NCBI GenBank assembly: GCA_963738325.1
Contig: CAVTWD010000003.1
Span: 1-37,250, forward strand
Reading direction: 5' to 3'
Length of the DNA stretch: 37,250 bases
Source: CAVTWD01 sp963738325
GTDB taxonomy: Bacteria; Actinomycetota; Acidimicrobiia; Acidimicrobiales; Ilumatobacteraceae
The number at the start of each line of letters is the position of its first letter. The first letter of the stretch is position 1. A program made the position numbers and the translations under genes. Below the pieces are notes generated by a model. That model had not been told where the DNA came from and did no database searches. It saw only the letters and a list, made by a program, of their open reading frames with translations. This document shows positions 17,362 to 25,437 of the stretch, one piece after another.

Positions 17362-18229
17362 CCGCCGCGCCGACGGCCGGCCGGCGCGTCGTTCCCGCCG
17401 CAGTACTTCGAGCTCGGGACCTCGCGCCCGACGAGGTCACCGCCGACGGCACCGCGACGTGGTTCGTCCGCAGCCAGAGCTGCGCCTCGCCTACTCCGAG
17501 GCAGTGGCCGGCCAACGCTTCGACACGGACCGGGCCAGCCCGACGAGTACATGGTGCTGTTCCCCGCCGGAGGATGCCTCGGGTGTCGCTCACCGCGGGC
17601 AGCGATCAGAGCGAGGCCGTGCAGGGCGCACCGTGGTCGTGATGCCGCCCGGGCGACAGCGAGATCGTGGTGGCGTCGGGCGGGCAGGTGGTGCGGATCT
17701 TCTCGGCCCGCACCGAGGACGTCGTCGCGCGGTGCCGCAACGCGGGCACGTTCATCGAGCTCGGATCCCAACGTCACGCCGTGGCGCCGTGGCCGGATCC
17801 GGTCGACGGCCATCGCATCCGCGCCTACCCGCTGGCCGACGTGCCGGACGAGCCGGGCCGCTTCGGCCGCATGCTCCGCTGCAGCACGATCATGGTCAAC
17901 TACTTCCGTCCGACGACGGGGCGAGGGACCCGAGCAAGCTGTCGCCCCATCACCACGACGACTTCGAGCAGATCTCGTTGCAGCTGCAAGGGTCGACTAC
18001 GTCCACCACATGCGCACGCCGTGGACCGTCGACATGGCTGCACTGGCGCGACGACGAGCACCACTCACGAAGGCCCGGCCGTCACGATCATCCCGCCGCC
18101 GACGATGCACACCAGCCAGAGCATGAACGAGAGCGCCACCAGCTGATCGACATCTTCTGCCCGCCCCGCGTCGACTTCTCCCAGCGGCCGGGTTGGGTGC
18201 TGAACGCCGACGAGTACCCGATGCCGTGA
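17358..18229 (+). CDS. cupin-like protein of unknown function (heavily frameshifted)
   Basis: Pieces restore a protein of about 290 aa from ATG 17358: MTAAPTAGRRVVP, PDEVTADGTATWFVRSQS, DEYMVLFPAG, SLTAGSDQSEAVQG, VVVASGGQVVRIFSARTEDV, RIRAYPLADVPDEPGRFGRM, CSTIMVNYFRPTTG, HHDDFEQISLQLQG, YVHHMRTPWTVDMA, EGPAVTIIPPPTMHTSQS and a clear end FSQRPGWVLNADEYPMP. The His-rich segment (HHHDDFEQ..LQ..G.YVHH) followed by PAVTIIPPPTMHTSQ looks like the two metal-binding motifs of a cupin barrel; known relatives are only annotated as hypothetical. Its place between an NTF2-like and an aldolase gene suggests a pathway enzyme. Eight or more indels occur in this gene. Confidence 0.6.
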
Positions 18230-18989
18230 GAGCCGTCCCCGCCGGCTTGCGACGGTCCCGGTCCGACGACGTTCGGGCACGTGGGTGAAGCTGCCCAGCC
18301 TCGAGACGCTCGAGCTGCTCGCGCGGCGGGCTTCGAGTTCGTCGTGATCGACATGGAGCACAGCCCGCTCACGCTCGACTTCGCGTACCAGCGCCATCGT
18401 CGTCGCGCAGGCGCTCGGACATGGCCGCGCTCGTCCGGGTGCCGGACCGCAGCGGGAGCCACCGCAACGGCTGCTCGACGCCGGCGCCGACGGGATCCTC
18501 GTGCCCCAGGTGGCCGAGCGCGGCGGAGGCCCGCCGATCGTCGAGCAGATGGTGTTCTCGCCGGCCGGGCGGCGGGGGATGGGCGCCACCTCCCGGGCCG
18601 GGCGCTGGGGCCTCGCCGCGACGGCCGAGTACCTCGCCACCGGTGACCGGATCGTGCGGGCGATCCAGGTCGAGGACGCCGCCGCGTTCGACGAGCTGGA
18701 CGCCATCCTCGACACGCCCGGGCTCACCGCTGTCTTCCTCGGCATGGGCGACCTGTCCCTGTCGAGCGGGCTGCCGGCCGACGGCCCCGAGCTGCAGGAG
18801 CTCATGGACCGCCTCCTCGCCGCGACGGCCGCCCGCCAGCTGCCGTGCGGCACCGCGGTCGGCGACGCCGCCGCGGCGATCGCCGCGGCGCGGCGCGGCT
18901 TCTCCTTCGTGATGGTCAGCAACGACGCCACGATCTTCGGGCGGGCCGCCGCGGAGCTCGGCGCCGCCGTCGCCGCTGGTGTGCGCTGA
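18226..18989 (+). CDS. HpcH/HpaI-family aldolase (frameshifted)
   Basis: GTG 18226 overlaps the preceding stop. Restored sequence: WVKLPSLETLELLA, FEFVVIDMEHSPLTLDFAYQ, MAALVRVPDRSGS, DGILVPQVAER, IVEQMVFSPAGRRGMGATSR, GDRIVRAIQVEDAAAFDELD and LTAVFLGMGDLSLSSGLPAD, then a C-terminal AAARRGFSFVMVSNDATIFG. The VIDMEHSP, VRVP, ILVPQV and LG.GDLS motifs place it with class II, metal-dependent HpaI-type aldolases (4-hydroxy-2-oxo acid or macrophomate synthase-like). It cleaves a hydroxy-oxo acid to pyruvate or a similar product and is the last gene of the arm. Indels cluster before about 18530; the later part is intact. Confidence 0.85.
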
Positions 18990-19033
18990 AGCGTGTGCCC
19001 CGGACGGCAGAGCGCGGGAGGTCAGATCCGGCG

Positions 19034-19853
19034 TCAGATCGTGAGCGCAGGGCCGATGTCGAAGCCGATGACCGTGAAGTTCGGCGTCTGGTCGTAGTCC
19101 TTGGGGATGCCGGCGGCCGTGGCCGTCAGCAGGGACTGCAGCGACTTGCGGGACGAGGGCTCCTTCCACGCCTTGAGCAGCGCACCGGTGAACGCGCCGT
19201 TGACCCGGCCGTCCCGGCTGAACTGGTGGTCCTGGCAGCCGGAGAGCAGCACGACCGTCGCCGCCATCGACGCCAAGCGCTCCTTGGGCACCTTGCGCTG
19301 CAGCTCGTCGTACTCGGCCTGGTGCGCCTTCTCCGTGGCGATGGCGACCGACATCGGGAGCTGCTTGGCCGCCGGCAGGTCGTCGTCCGGCGGGTCTCCG
19401 CGGTCGACCGTGCCGCTGTGGCAGCTGTCGGAGCACATGACGACGCGCACGCCCGGCTTGAAGGTGGCGAGCAGGCCGAACAGCTCGTCGTCGATGAGCT
19501 CGCGGTCGTACAGGCACCACGTCTCGTCGAGGTCGTCCTCCTCCGGGTCGTCGTCGGGGTTGAGGTTCGTGACCTGGCCACCGTGGCCGGAGTAGGTGAG
19601 GAAGAAGATGTCACCGGGCTCCAGCTCCCCGGCCACCTTCGTGATCTCACCGATGACCGCAGCGGAGGTCGCCTGCTTGCTCAGGAGCGGACCCCCGCAC
19701 GTCGAACTTCTGCGCCGTGGCCAGATCGACCATGGCGTGCACGTCGGCCTCACACGCCGCCAGCTCCCCCTTCCACGGATTGCCGTCGCCGTCCTTGTAG
19801 TGGTTCGGATCGACCTCGTTCAGACCGATGTGCAAGGAGACCCCACGGGCCAT
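19034..19853 (-). CDS. caspase-like peptidase (orthocaspase/metacaspase, C14 family), frameshifted once
   Basis: ATG 19853 has AGGAGGAGGGA 7 nt upstream. Protein of about 272 aa: MARGVSLHIGLNEVDPNHYK, GELAACEADVHAMVDLA, then after one indel near 19690 GDIFFLTYSGHGGQVTNLNP with catalytic His, a very acidic stretch (DDDPEEDDLDE), TWCLYDRELIDDELFGLLAT, VRVVMCSDSCHSGTVDRGD with catalytic Cys, and VVLLSGCQDHQFSRDGRVNG ending FTVIGFDIGPALTI. This is a stand-alone p20-type domain; no WD40, TPR or transmembrane segment is attached and no signal peptide is seen. Orthocaspases cut after Arg/Lys and have roles in stress, cell death or defence; a role here is not shown. It is downstream of the dimethylformamidase-like gene with a 115-bp gap. 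Confidence 0.88.
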
Positions 19854-19968
19854 GCGCCGTCCCTCCTCCTGATCGACGGCGGGAGGCCCGCCGCGTCCTG
19901 GCCGAGCCCTCGCCCGGCGGTGTGACGGTAGTGCGCGGTCAGCCCGGCGCGAGCCTCAGTCCCTACCT

Positions 19969-21520
19969 TCAGTCCAGGCCGCCGAGCTGGCGCACGACGT
20001 TGAGCGTCACCCGCTGCACCATGGGGTCGCGGTCCAGCCCGAACGCCCAGTCCGTGGTGCCGGCGTTGAACACCCGGCCCTTGCCCTTGGTGAAGGTGCC
20101 CATCACCGCGTGGTTGTAGGCGATCTTCTCGACGTTCTCCGGGGACGCCTCGCCGAAGAGGCCGGCTGCGACGCCCTGGAGATCGCCGGGCGGCTCGGTG
20201 CTGGCCCACAGCGCCTTCGGCGCCTCGCACTCCTCGTCGGTGATGGAGAGGAGACGGGCCGGTGCCGTGCCCAACACCTCGAAGCCGGCCGGCGTGCCGT
20301 CGGCGAAGGTCGGCTCCGGTCGGCCCCGGACCAGGGCGAGCTCACAGCCGTCGACCTCGTAGCCGACGATCACGTCGGCCCCGCCGAGCACGTCGCCGTA
20401 GCGCAGGTCCGTGCCCTCGAACAGCGGGTGCTCCGGCCGGTGCACCGTGTAGCCCCCGGACGCCCGGGGCGTGGCCTGCCCGACCCGCGCGTAGCCGCCG
20501 CGGGTGAAGCTGAGCCCCGTCGTCAGGCACTCGGGACGGCCGATCGCCGGCAGGGACCACATGGTCGACAGGAGGCGGGCGCGGTCGGTGCCGAGGACCG
20601 GGTCCTCGCGCGTACTGGCCCTTGTAGCAGACCATCGTGCGGCCGTCGTCCTCGTAGCGAACCTGCCAGAAGCAGGTGTTGCCCGAGAGGATGGCCCACG
20701 ACCCGCCCGACTCGACGAAGGCGTCGGCCCGGTCGCGCATCCCCCACGACCAGTACTCGTCGTGCCCGACGCTGAGCATCAGGCGGTGGCCGTCCAGGAC
20801 CCCGGGGTGGACCTCCAGATCGGAGCCGACCGCGTAGTCGAGCGCGATGCCCTGCCGCTCGGCCCACTGCACGAACCGCCGCTCCCACGAGTGCCAGCCC
20901 CCGGAGGCGCACCACAGCGGGTAGTCGTTGTCGGCCAGGTAGCGCTGGAAGCGCACGTGCTCGACCTCGCCCTCCGGCTCGATGCTGGCGACGCGGCCGT
21001 CGTAGGCGGTCTCGTCGGGCGCGGCCGGCCGGCGGATGTACCCGCGCTCGATCGGGCGGGCGAAGGAGACCTTGACCGCGCCGCTGTAGAGGCAGGCGCC
21101 GCCCCACTGGTTGTAGGCGTTGTAGGTGTTGGTGGCCAGGACGAGGATGGCGGGCGCGGCGGCCGAGGGCTCGGGCCGGACGACGAAGAGTGCCTCCGAG
21201 TGCGCCCGCTCGCCCGTGGCGCCGTCGGCCAGGAGCGCGATCTCGTAGAACCCCGAGGGCCACGCAGGATCGACGGCGAAGGAGAACACGACCGGCCAGT
21301 CGCAACCGACCGCATACGCGTCGTCGGTGACCGGGTGCTCGGCACCACGGATGCCCTCACCGCGCCAGACGACGACCCGGTCGTTGCCGATGCGGGCGAC
21401 CTCGGCCGAGAAGCCGGCGGCCCGGCTGCTGCACCGGACCTCGACGATGTCCCCGGCGCGATAGCTCTGCCGATCGGTGAAGCCCTCGACGACGGGCCAG
21501 TTGGTGAAGTGCTGCTTCAT
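19969..21520 (-). CDS. N,N-dimethylformamidase large-subunit-like protein (one frameshift)
   Basis: ATG 21520 is chosen; an in-frame GTG or ATG further upstream (21547) is possible. About 517 aa. N-terminal Ig-like beta domain: VEGFTDRQSYRAGDIVEVRC, VVVWRGEGIRG, WPSGFYEIALLADG. Core: ILVLATNTYNAYNQWGGACL, SFARPIERGYIRRPA, YPLWCASGGWHSWERRFVQW, LDYAVGSDLEVHPGVLDGHR, LMLSVGHDEYWSWGMRDRAD, WAILSGNTCFWQVRYEDDGR; after an indel near 20605, GYTVHRPEHPLFEGTDLR, MGTFTKGKGRVFNAGTTDWA and a C-terminal VTLNVVRQLGGLD. The NTYNAYN and SVGHDEYWSW motifs mark the catalytic subunit family of dimethylformamidase (DmfA2). Many relatives act on unknown N-substituted amides. No small-subunit gene is visible. Confidence 0.85.
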
Positions 21521-21704
21521 GGGCCCATCTTGGCCGGGTCGCCCCACCCCATGGCACGGTGATCTCCCGGACCATGGGCGCCCGCGAGAGTCGTTGCATC
21601 TGCAAGCATTCGCCCCCAGCTCCGCTATCCGGACCGTGGGCCGAATGGTTGTAGGACCAGGTCCTCCGGTGCCGCGGAGATCGCGGCCGCGCTGTGACGC
21701 GAGG
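21521..21704. other. intergenic, likely promoter of the dimethylformamidase-like gene
   Basis: A 184-bp stretch between the minus-strand VOC gene (stop 21705) and the minus-strand dimethylformamidase-like gene (start 21520). No open frame with family features and no clear terminator was found. It is less GC-rich than its surroundings around 21590-21660, which fits a promoter for the downstream gene. Confidence 0.4.
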
Positions 21705-22420
21705 TCAGCGGAAGGCGCAGAACTCGTTGCCTTCGGGGTCGGCCATGACCCACCAGTCGATCTCGTCGTCCTTCGGCCGGAGGAGGATGGCGCCCCGCTC
21801 CTGCAAAAGCTCGACGTCGGCGTCGAGCATCTTCACGTCCCAGTGCACCCGGTTCTTCGCGGTCTTCGGTTCTGGCACCTCCGTGAACACCCAGTAGGAG
21901 AACGGGAAGCCCGCCGCGCCCTCCACCCAGGCGTAGGTCACCCCCGGGCGCTGCCCGACCGTCCCCCCGGTGCGCTCCGCCCACCAGCGGGCGATGGCCT
22001 CTGGGTCGGCGGCGTCGACGACCAGCTCGAAGGGCCCCATCGGCGCGTCGGGGTACTTCGGGTGCGGTCCCATGACGCACAGCGGGATCCCGTCGGGATC
22101 CTCGAGGACGTACCAATGGTCCTCGTCGGTCGGCGGGCGCACGATCGCGCGCCGGCGGCGACGAGCGGGGCGGGATCGCCGTCAGGGAGCCGCAGGTCGA
22201 GGTGGACACGGCTCTTGCCCGCCGGTGCCTCGGGCACGTTGTTGACCCAGATCGTGCGCTCCCGGGGACCTCCCGGTGGGGGGTCGAGGTGGTAGTCGCC
22301 CCACTCGTGGGCGACTCCGGCCTGGCCGAGCGCCGTGCTCCAGAACGACACGACCTCCGCGGCTCGGCCGCCGCCGGCGGTCACGTCGAAGCACAGGTCC
22401 TTGAAGGCGAGATCGGGCAC
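21705..22420 (-). CDS. two-domain VOC (glyoxalase-like) protein, one frameshift
   Basis: GTG 22420 (VPDLAFKDLCFDVTAGG) is chosen; TTG 22429 is the alternative. The protein has two tandem VOC modules: first DLCFDVTAGGGRAAEVVSFW, VHLDLRLPDGDP and YVLEDPDGIPLCVMGP; then FELVVDAADPEAIARWWAER, VHWDVKMLDADVELLQERGA and WVMADPEGNEFCAF. Each ends with the (D)PEGN.FC or DPDG.PLC phrase of the DUF-type glyoxalase group common in actinobacteria. About 238 aa. Function unknown; some relatives bind or inactivate small electrophiles. One indel near 22150 separates the modules. It is divergent from the IolE-like gene at 22515. Confidence 0.82.
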
Positions 22421-22496
22421 GTCGCCCAACCTAGGCCCGCCCCGCGACGCCCACCGCCCGTGCGCTCGCCGTCGCCGTCGCCCACGCCAGCCGGAG

Positions 22497-22509
22497 GTGA
22501 TTCAATCAC
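22497..22509. promoter_or_regulatory. perfect 13-base palindrome next to an ideal ribosome-binding site
   Basis: GTGATT-C-AATCAC (22497-22509) is a perfect palindrome. Its first bases are also the end of GGAGGTGATT (22493-22502), an exact anti-SD match. The nearest start in frame for the IolE-like gene is the GTG at 22515. A regulator bound here would block both transcript start and ribosome access. The half-site resembles GTGA/TCAC operators of several families, so the regulator cannot be named. No regulator gene lies beside it. Confidence 0.5.
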
Positions 22510-22514
22510 TGACC

Positions 22515-23417
22515 GTGCATGACGACACCGCCCACCCGCTGCCCGTCAAGCTGGCCACGGGGCCGGTGACCTGGGGCGTCGACTTCGCGGACCGGCCCAG
22601 CAACCCGCCGTGGTCCCACGTCCTCGACGAGATCGAGGCCTCGGGGCTGGGTGCCCTGGAGCTGGGACCCGTCGGCTACCTGCCGGAGGATCCGGCCACG
22701 CTGCGGGCCGAGCTGGCCAGTCGCCACCTCACCGCGGTCGGCTCGTACGTCTTCGAGGACCTCCACGACCCGGCCGAGGAGGAGACGGTGCTCGCGGTGG
22801 CCGAGCGGGCGTGCCGGGCCATCGCCGCGGCCGGCGGCGCGGTGCTCGTCATCATCGACCGGCCGGACGAGACGCGCGTGGCCACCGCGGGAAGGGCCGA
22901 CGTCGCGCCGCGGCTGTCCGACGAGCGGTGGGCGGCGATGCTCGACGTCGTCAACCAGGTCGCGGCGGTCGCCCACGCCGACGGGCTGCGACCCGTCGTC
23001 CACCCCCACGCCGGCGGTTACATCGAGTTCGCCGACGAGGTGGAGCGCCTCGTGGCCGACACCGACCTCGACCTCTGCATCGACAGCGGCCACTTCGCGT
23101 ACGCCGGCATCGATCCCGTGAGCGCCATCCGCACCTACGCCGACCGCCTCGGTCACTTTCACTTCAAGGACATCCGGCCCGACGTCATCGACCGGGTGCG
23201 CGCCGAAGGGCTGGACTTCTGGACCGCGATCAAGGAGGACGTCTTCTGCCCGATGGGTGAGGGGCTCGTCGACGTGGCCGGGGTCATCAACGAGCTGGCC
23301 GCCGTGGGCTACGACGGGTACGCCACCATCGAGCAGGACCGCGTCGCCGGCAGCGGCACGCCGCTCGAGGACCTGCGGCGCAGCGTCGCCGTGCTCGAGC
23401 GCATGGGCAGGGCATGA
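22515..23417 (+). CDS. sugar phosphate isomerase/epimerase, IolE-like (inosose dehydratase family)
   Basis: Intact 300-aa protein. GTG 22515 follows a strong anti-SD match with a rather long 14-nt spacer; the in-frame GTG 22497 is within the SD and unlikely. N-terminus: KLATGPVTWGVDFADRP and VLDEIEASGLGALELGPVGY, typical of IolE (..WG......P...L.E....G...ELGP.G). The metal-binding TIM-barrel motifs follow: VVHPHAGGYIEF, LDLCIDSGHFAYAGIDP, LGHFHFKDI and YDGYATIEQD with the last Glu. It likely dehydrates or epimerises a keto-inositol or keto-sugar. Its stop overlaps the Gfo/Idh gene by ATGA, a common pairing in inositol and sugar catabolism. Confidence 0.88.
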   Translation: MHDDTAHPLPVKLATGPVTWGVDFADRPSNPPWSHVLDEIEASGLGALELGPVGYLPEDPATLRAELASRHLTAVGSYVFEDLHDPAEEETVLAVAERACRAIAAAGGAVLVIIDRPDETRVATAGRADVAPRLSDERWAAMLDVVNQVAAVAHADGLRPVVHPHAGGYIEFADEVERLVADTDLDLCIDSGHFAYAGIDPVSAIRTYADRLGHFHFKDIRPDVIDRVRAEGLDFWTAIKEDVFCPMGEGLVDVAGVINELAAVGYDGYATIEQDRVAGSGTPLEDLRRSVAVLERMGRA

Positions 23418-24568
23418 GCGAGATGGGGGCGACCGACGAGGTGCGCGTCGGCATCGTCGGTTCCGGCCAGATCGCCGGAGCCCACAGCGCGGCCTACCGG
23501 ACGGTGGCCGGGACCTACCCGGACGCTCCGCGCTGCGTCGCGCTGACCGCGGTCGCCGATGTCGACCGTGGCCGCGCCGGTGCGCTCGCTCAGGCGTGGG
23601 GTTGGAGCCGGGCCGAGGTCGATTGGCGGGCGATCACGCAGGCCGAGGACGTGGACCTGGTCGACATCTGCGTCCCCAACGCCCTTCATGCCGAGATCGC
23701 CATCGACACGCTCGCCCACGGCAAGCACGTCGTGTGCGAGAAGCCGCTGGCCAGCGACTGGTCGTCGGCCCGGGCGATGGTGCAGGCCGCGGACGCCGCG
23801 GACCGCGTGGCCCAGGTCTGCTTCTACTACCGGGTCTGGCCGGCCGTGACCTGGGCCGCCGAGCTGGTGTCGTCCGGCCGGCTCGGCCGCCCGCGGCACT
23901 TCCGGGGCTGGATGCTGCAGGAATACGCCGCCAACCCGGCCCACGACCCGGCGTGGCGGGCCCGCATCGGCGAGTCCGCGGCCGGCGCGCTCGGTGACCT
24001 CGGTTCGCACATCATCGACCTGGCCCGGTCGCTCTGCGGCGACATCACCCAGGTCTGCGGCACCCTCCACACGTTGGTCGATCGCGGCCCGAGCGCCGCG
24101 GGCATCGACGACCTGGCCGCGATGCTGGTCCGGTTCGAGGACGGGACGAGCGGCGTGCTGGAGGCCAGCTGGGCGCTGCGCGGCCACCACTGCGACCTCG
24201 GCTTCGACCTCGTGTGCGAGGACGGTGGGGTCCGGTTCTCGTGGGAGCGCTTCAACGAGGTGCAGGTGCTGGAAGGTGACGCGGCCGACCCGACCAACGG
24301 CTACCGCGTCGTCCACATCGGCAAGGGCCAGCCCGACGTCGACCGCTTCGTGTCCGTGCCCGGGCAGGGGATGGGCTACCGCGACACGTTCACGATCGGC
24401 GTGTCCCGGGCGCTGACCGCCATCGCCGCTGGGCAGACCGCGGTCGCGCCGTCCTTCGCCGACGGGCTCGCGGCAGCGCTCGTGGTCGACGCCACGCAGC
24501 GCTCGGCCCGTGACGGCGGGTGGGTCGACGTCGCCCATCCCGACGCGGCCGGAGCGGCCGCCGGATAG
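23414..24568 (+). CDS. Gfo/Idh/MocA-family oxidoreductase
   Basis: Intact 384-aa protein from ATG 23414, overlapping the IolE-like gene. Rossmann N-terminus VRVGIVGSGQIAGAHSAAYR, VDLVDICVPNALHAEIAIDT and the catalytic Lys motif HVVCEKPLA. Later ALGDLGSHIIDLARSLCGDI holds the D..SH..D pair expected for the active-site Asp/His. VLEASWALRG and SFADGLAAALVVDATQRSA are normal for the C-terminal domain. It probably oxidises or epimerises the polyol or keto-sugar used by the neighbouring isomerase with NAD(H). It is close to inositol 2-dehydrogenase-like proteins, but the substrate is not established. Confidence 0.9.
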   Translation: MSEMGATDEVRVGIVGSGQIAGAHSAAYRTVAGTYPDAPRCVALTAVADVDRGRAGALAQAWGWSRAEVDWRAITQAEDVDLVDICVPNALHAEIAIDTLAHGKHVVCEKPLASDWSSARAMVQAADAADRVAQVCFYYRVWPAVTWAAELVSSGRLGRPRHFRGWMLQEYAANPAHDPAWRARIGESAAGALGDLGSHIIDLARSLCGDITQVCGTLHTLVDRGPSAAGIDDLAAMLVRFEDGTSGVLEASWALRGHHCDLGFDLVCEDGGVRFSWERFNEVQVLEGDAADPTNGYRVVHIGKGQPDVDRFVSVPGQGMGYRDTFTIGVSRALTAIAAGQTAVAPSFADGLAAALVVDATQRSARDGGWVDVAHPDAAGAAAG

Positions 24569-25321
24569 GTCCGGTACTACTGCCACACGTACCTGACGAT
24601 CGGCCTGGCCCTCCTCGGGCTGGGTTCGGGGTGGCCATCCTGATGGCGGCCGTCTTCCTGCTCCTCCCGTTCGTGCTCGTCCGCCGCACGTGGCGCGCCC
24701 TGCCGGAGAAGCGGACGACAGCGCCGATCTTTCGGCCTCCTCGGCTTGGCCTTCATCGCCTTCGAGATCACGCTCATCCAGCGCTCCTCCCTCTTCCTCG
24801 GCTACCCCACCTACTCGCTGACCGTCACGCTCATGTCGATCCTCCTCTTCACCGGCATCGGCGCGCTGGTCAGCCCGCGCTGGCACACGCGGCGTCAGCA
24901 CCTCCTCGGTGGCCTGGCGGTGGCCATCGTCGCCCTCGGCATGTTCTACGCCCTGCTCGCGCCCCGCCTGGTCGACGCACTGCTGGCCTGGCCCACGGTG
25001 GCCAAGGCCGCGGTCGTCGTCGTGCTGTGCGCGCCCCTCGGGTTCTGCCTGGGGCTGTTCATGCCGCTCGCCATCACCCTCGTGGCCACGGACGAGGGGC
25101 ACAGCTCCGAGTACGTCGCCTGGGGTTGGACCATCAACGGCTTCTTCTCGGTCATCGGCTCGACGCTGACGACGATCGTCTCGATGAGCTACGGGTTCCG
25201 GACCGTCCTGCTGAGCGCGGTCGTGCTCTACTTCGTCGTCATCGCGCTGTTGCGCCGCCTGGTCCGCCACAAGGCTCGGACGGCGGCACCGGCCGAAGCC
25301 GCGGAGCTGCTCCCCGTCTGA
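24569..25321 (+). pseudogene. remnant of a multi-TM spermidine synthase-like membrane protein, internal region missing
   Basis: No start codon fits; the frame opens right after the Gfo/Idh stop with RYYCHTYLTIGLALLGLGSG, which resembles the N-terminal TM region (F.AISLALLGLGAG) of large membrane proteins with an internal spermidine synthase-like domain. After a frame switch near 24630 it continues VAILMAAVFLLLPFVLVRRT, then (switch near 24730) GLLGLAFIAFEITLIQRSSL and FLGYPTYSLTVTLMSILLFT, GIGALVSPRWHT, and four more TM helices, ending in LLPV. These latter parts match the C-terminal TM bundle of the same family (..F..IE....QR..LFLG.P.YSL.V.L...L.FTGIG). The middle, with the catalytic domain, is absent. 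It is a deletion remnant or an assembly join. Confidence 0.6.
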
Positions 25322-25356
25322 CCGCCGCGGCGGCGGCCGGCGGTTGCTGACCCAGC

Positions 25357-25437
25357 GAGGTTGTCAGCGAAGTACCCGGGAAGTGGGCACTTCCCTGCCT
25401 ACCTCGGAGGGTGTCAGCGATCTACCCGGTCAGTGGG
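25357..25437. repeat. two direct copies of a 31-base repeat with internal palindrome
   Basis: Copy 1 (25357-25387) and copy 2 (25407-25437) share the frame GAGGkTGTCAGCGA then TACCCGG then AGTGGG, starting exactly 50 bases apart, with 5-6 differences. Copy 1 also overlaps a palindrome GGGAAGTG (25378-25385) / CACTTCCC (25388-25395) with a 2-base centre. They sit between the convergent stops of the membrane remnant (25321) and the FrhB-like gene (25430) and reach into its last codons. They could be REP/BIME-like elements or a terminator pair. Confidence 0.6.

Noticed and set aside
15099..17813. A 904-codon open minus-strand frame
   Set aside because: It is antisense to the amidase, NMO-like, NTF2-like and cupin-like genes, has no family motif and an Arg/His/Pro/Ala-rich composition typical of shadow frames.
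13219..18989. Natural product (polyketide or NRPS) cluster
   Set aside because: The ligase and SnoaL-like genes occur in such clusters, but no ketosynthase, condensation or carrier protein domain is present; the set reads as catabolic.
23309..25270. A 653-codon minus-strand frame antisense to the IolE/Gfo/membrane genes
   Set aside because: The composition is rich in Glu/Arg/His/Gly with no motif, and it mirrors codon positions of the intact Gfo/Idh gene.
25357..25437. Possible CRISPR array
   Set aside because: There are just two copies with 5-6 differences and a 19-base gap. No further repeats and no cas genes are present.
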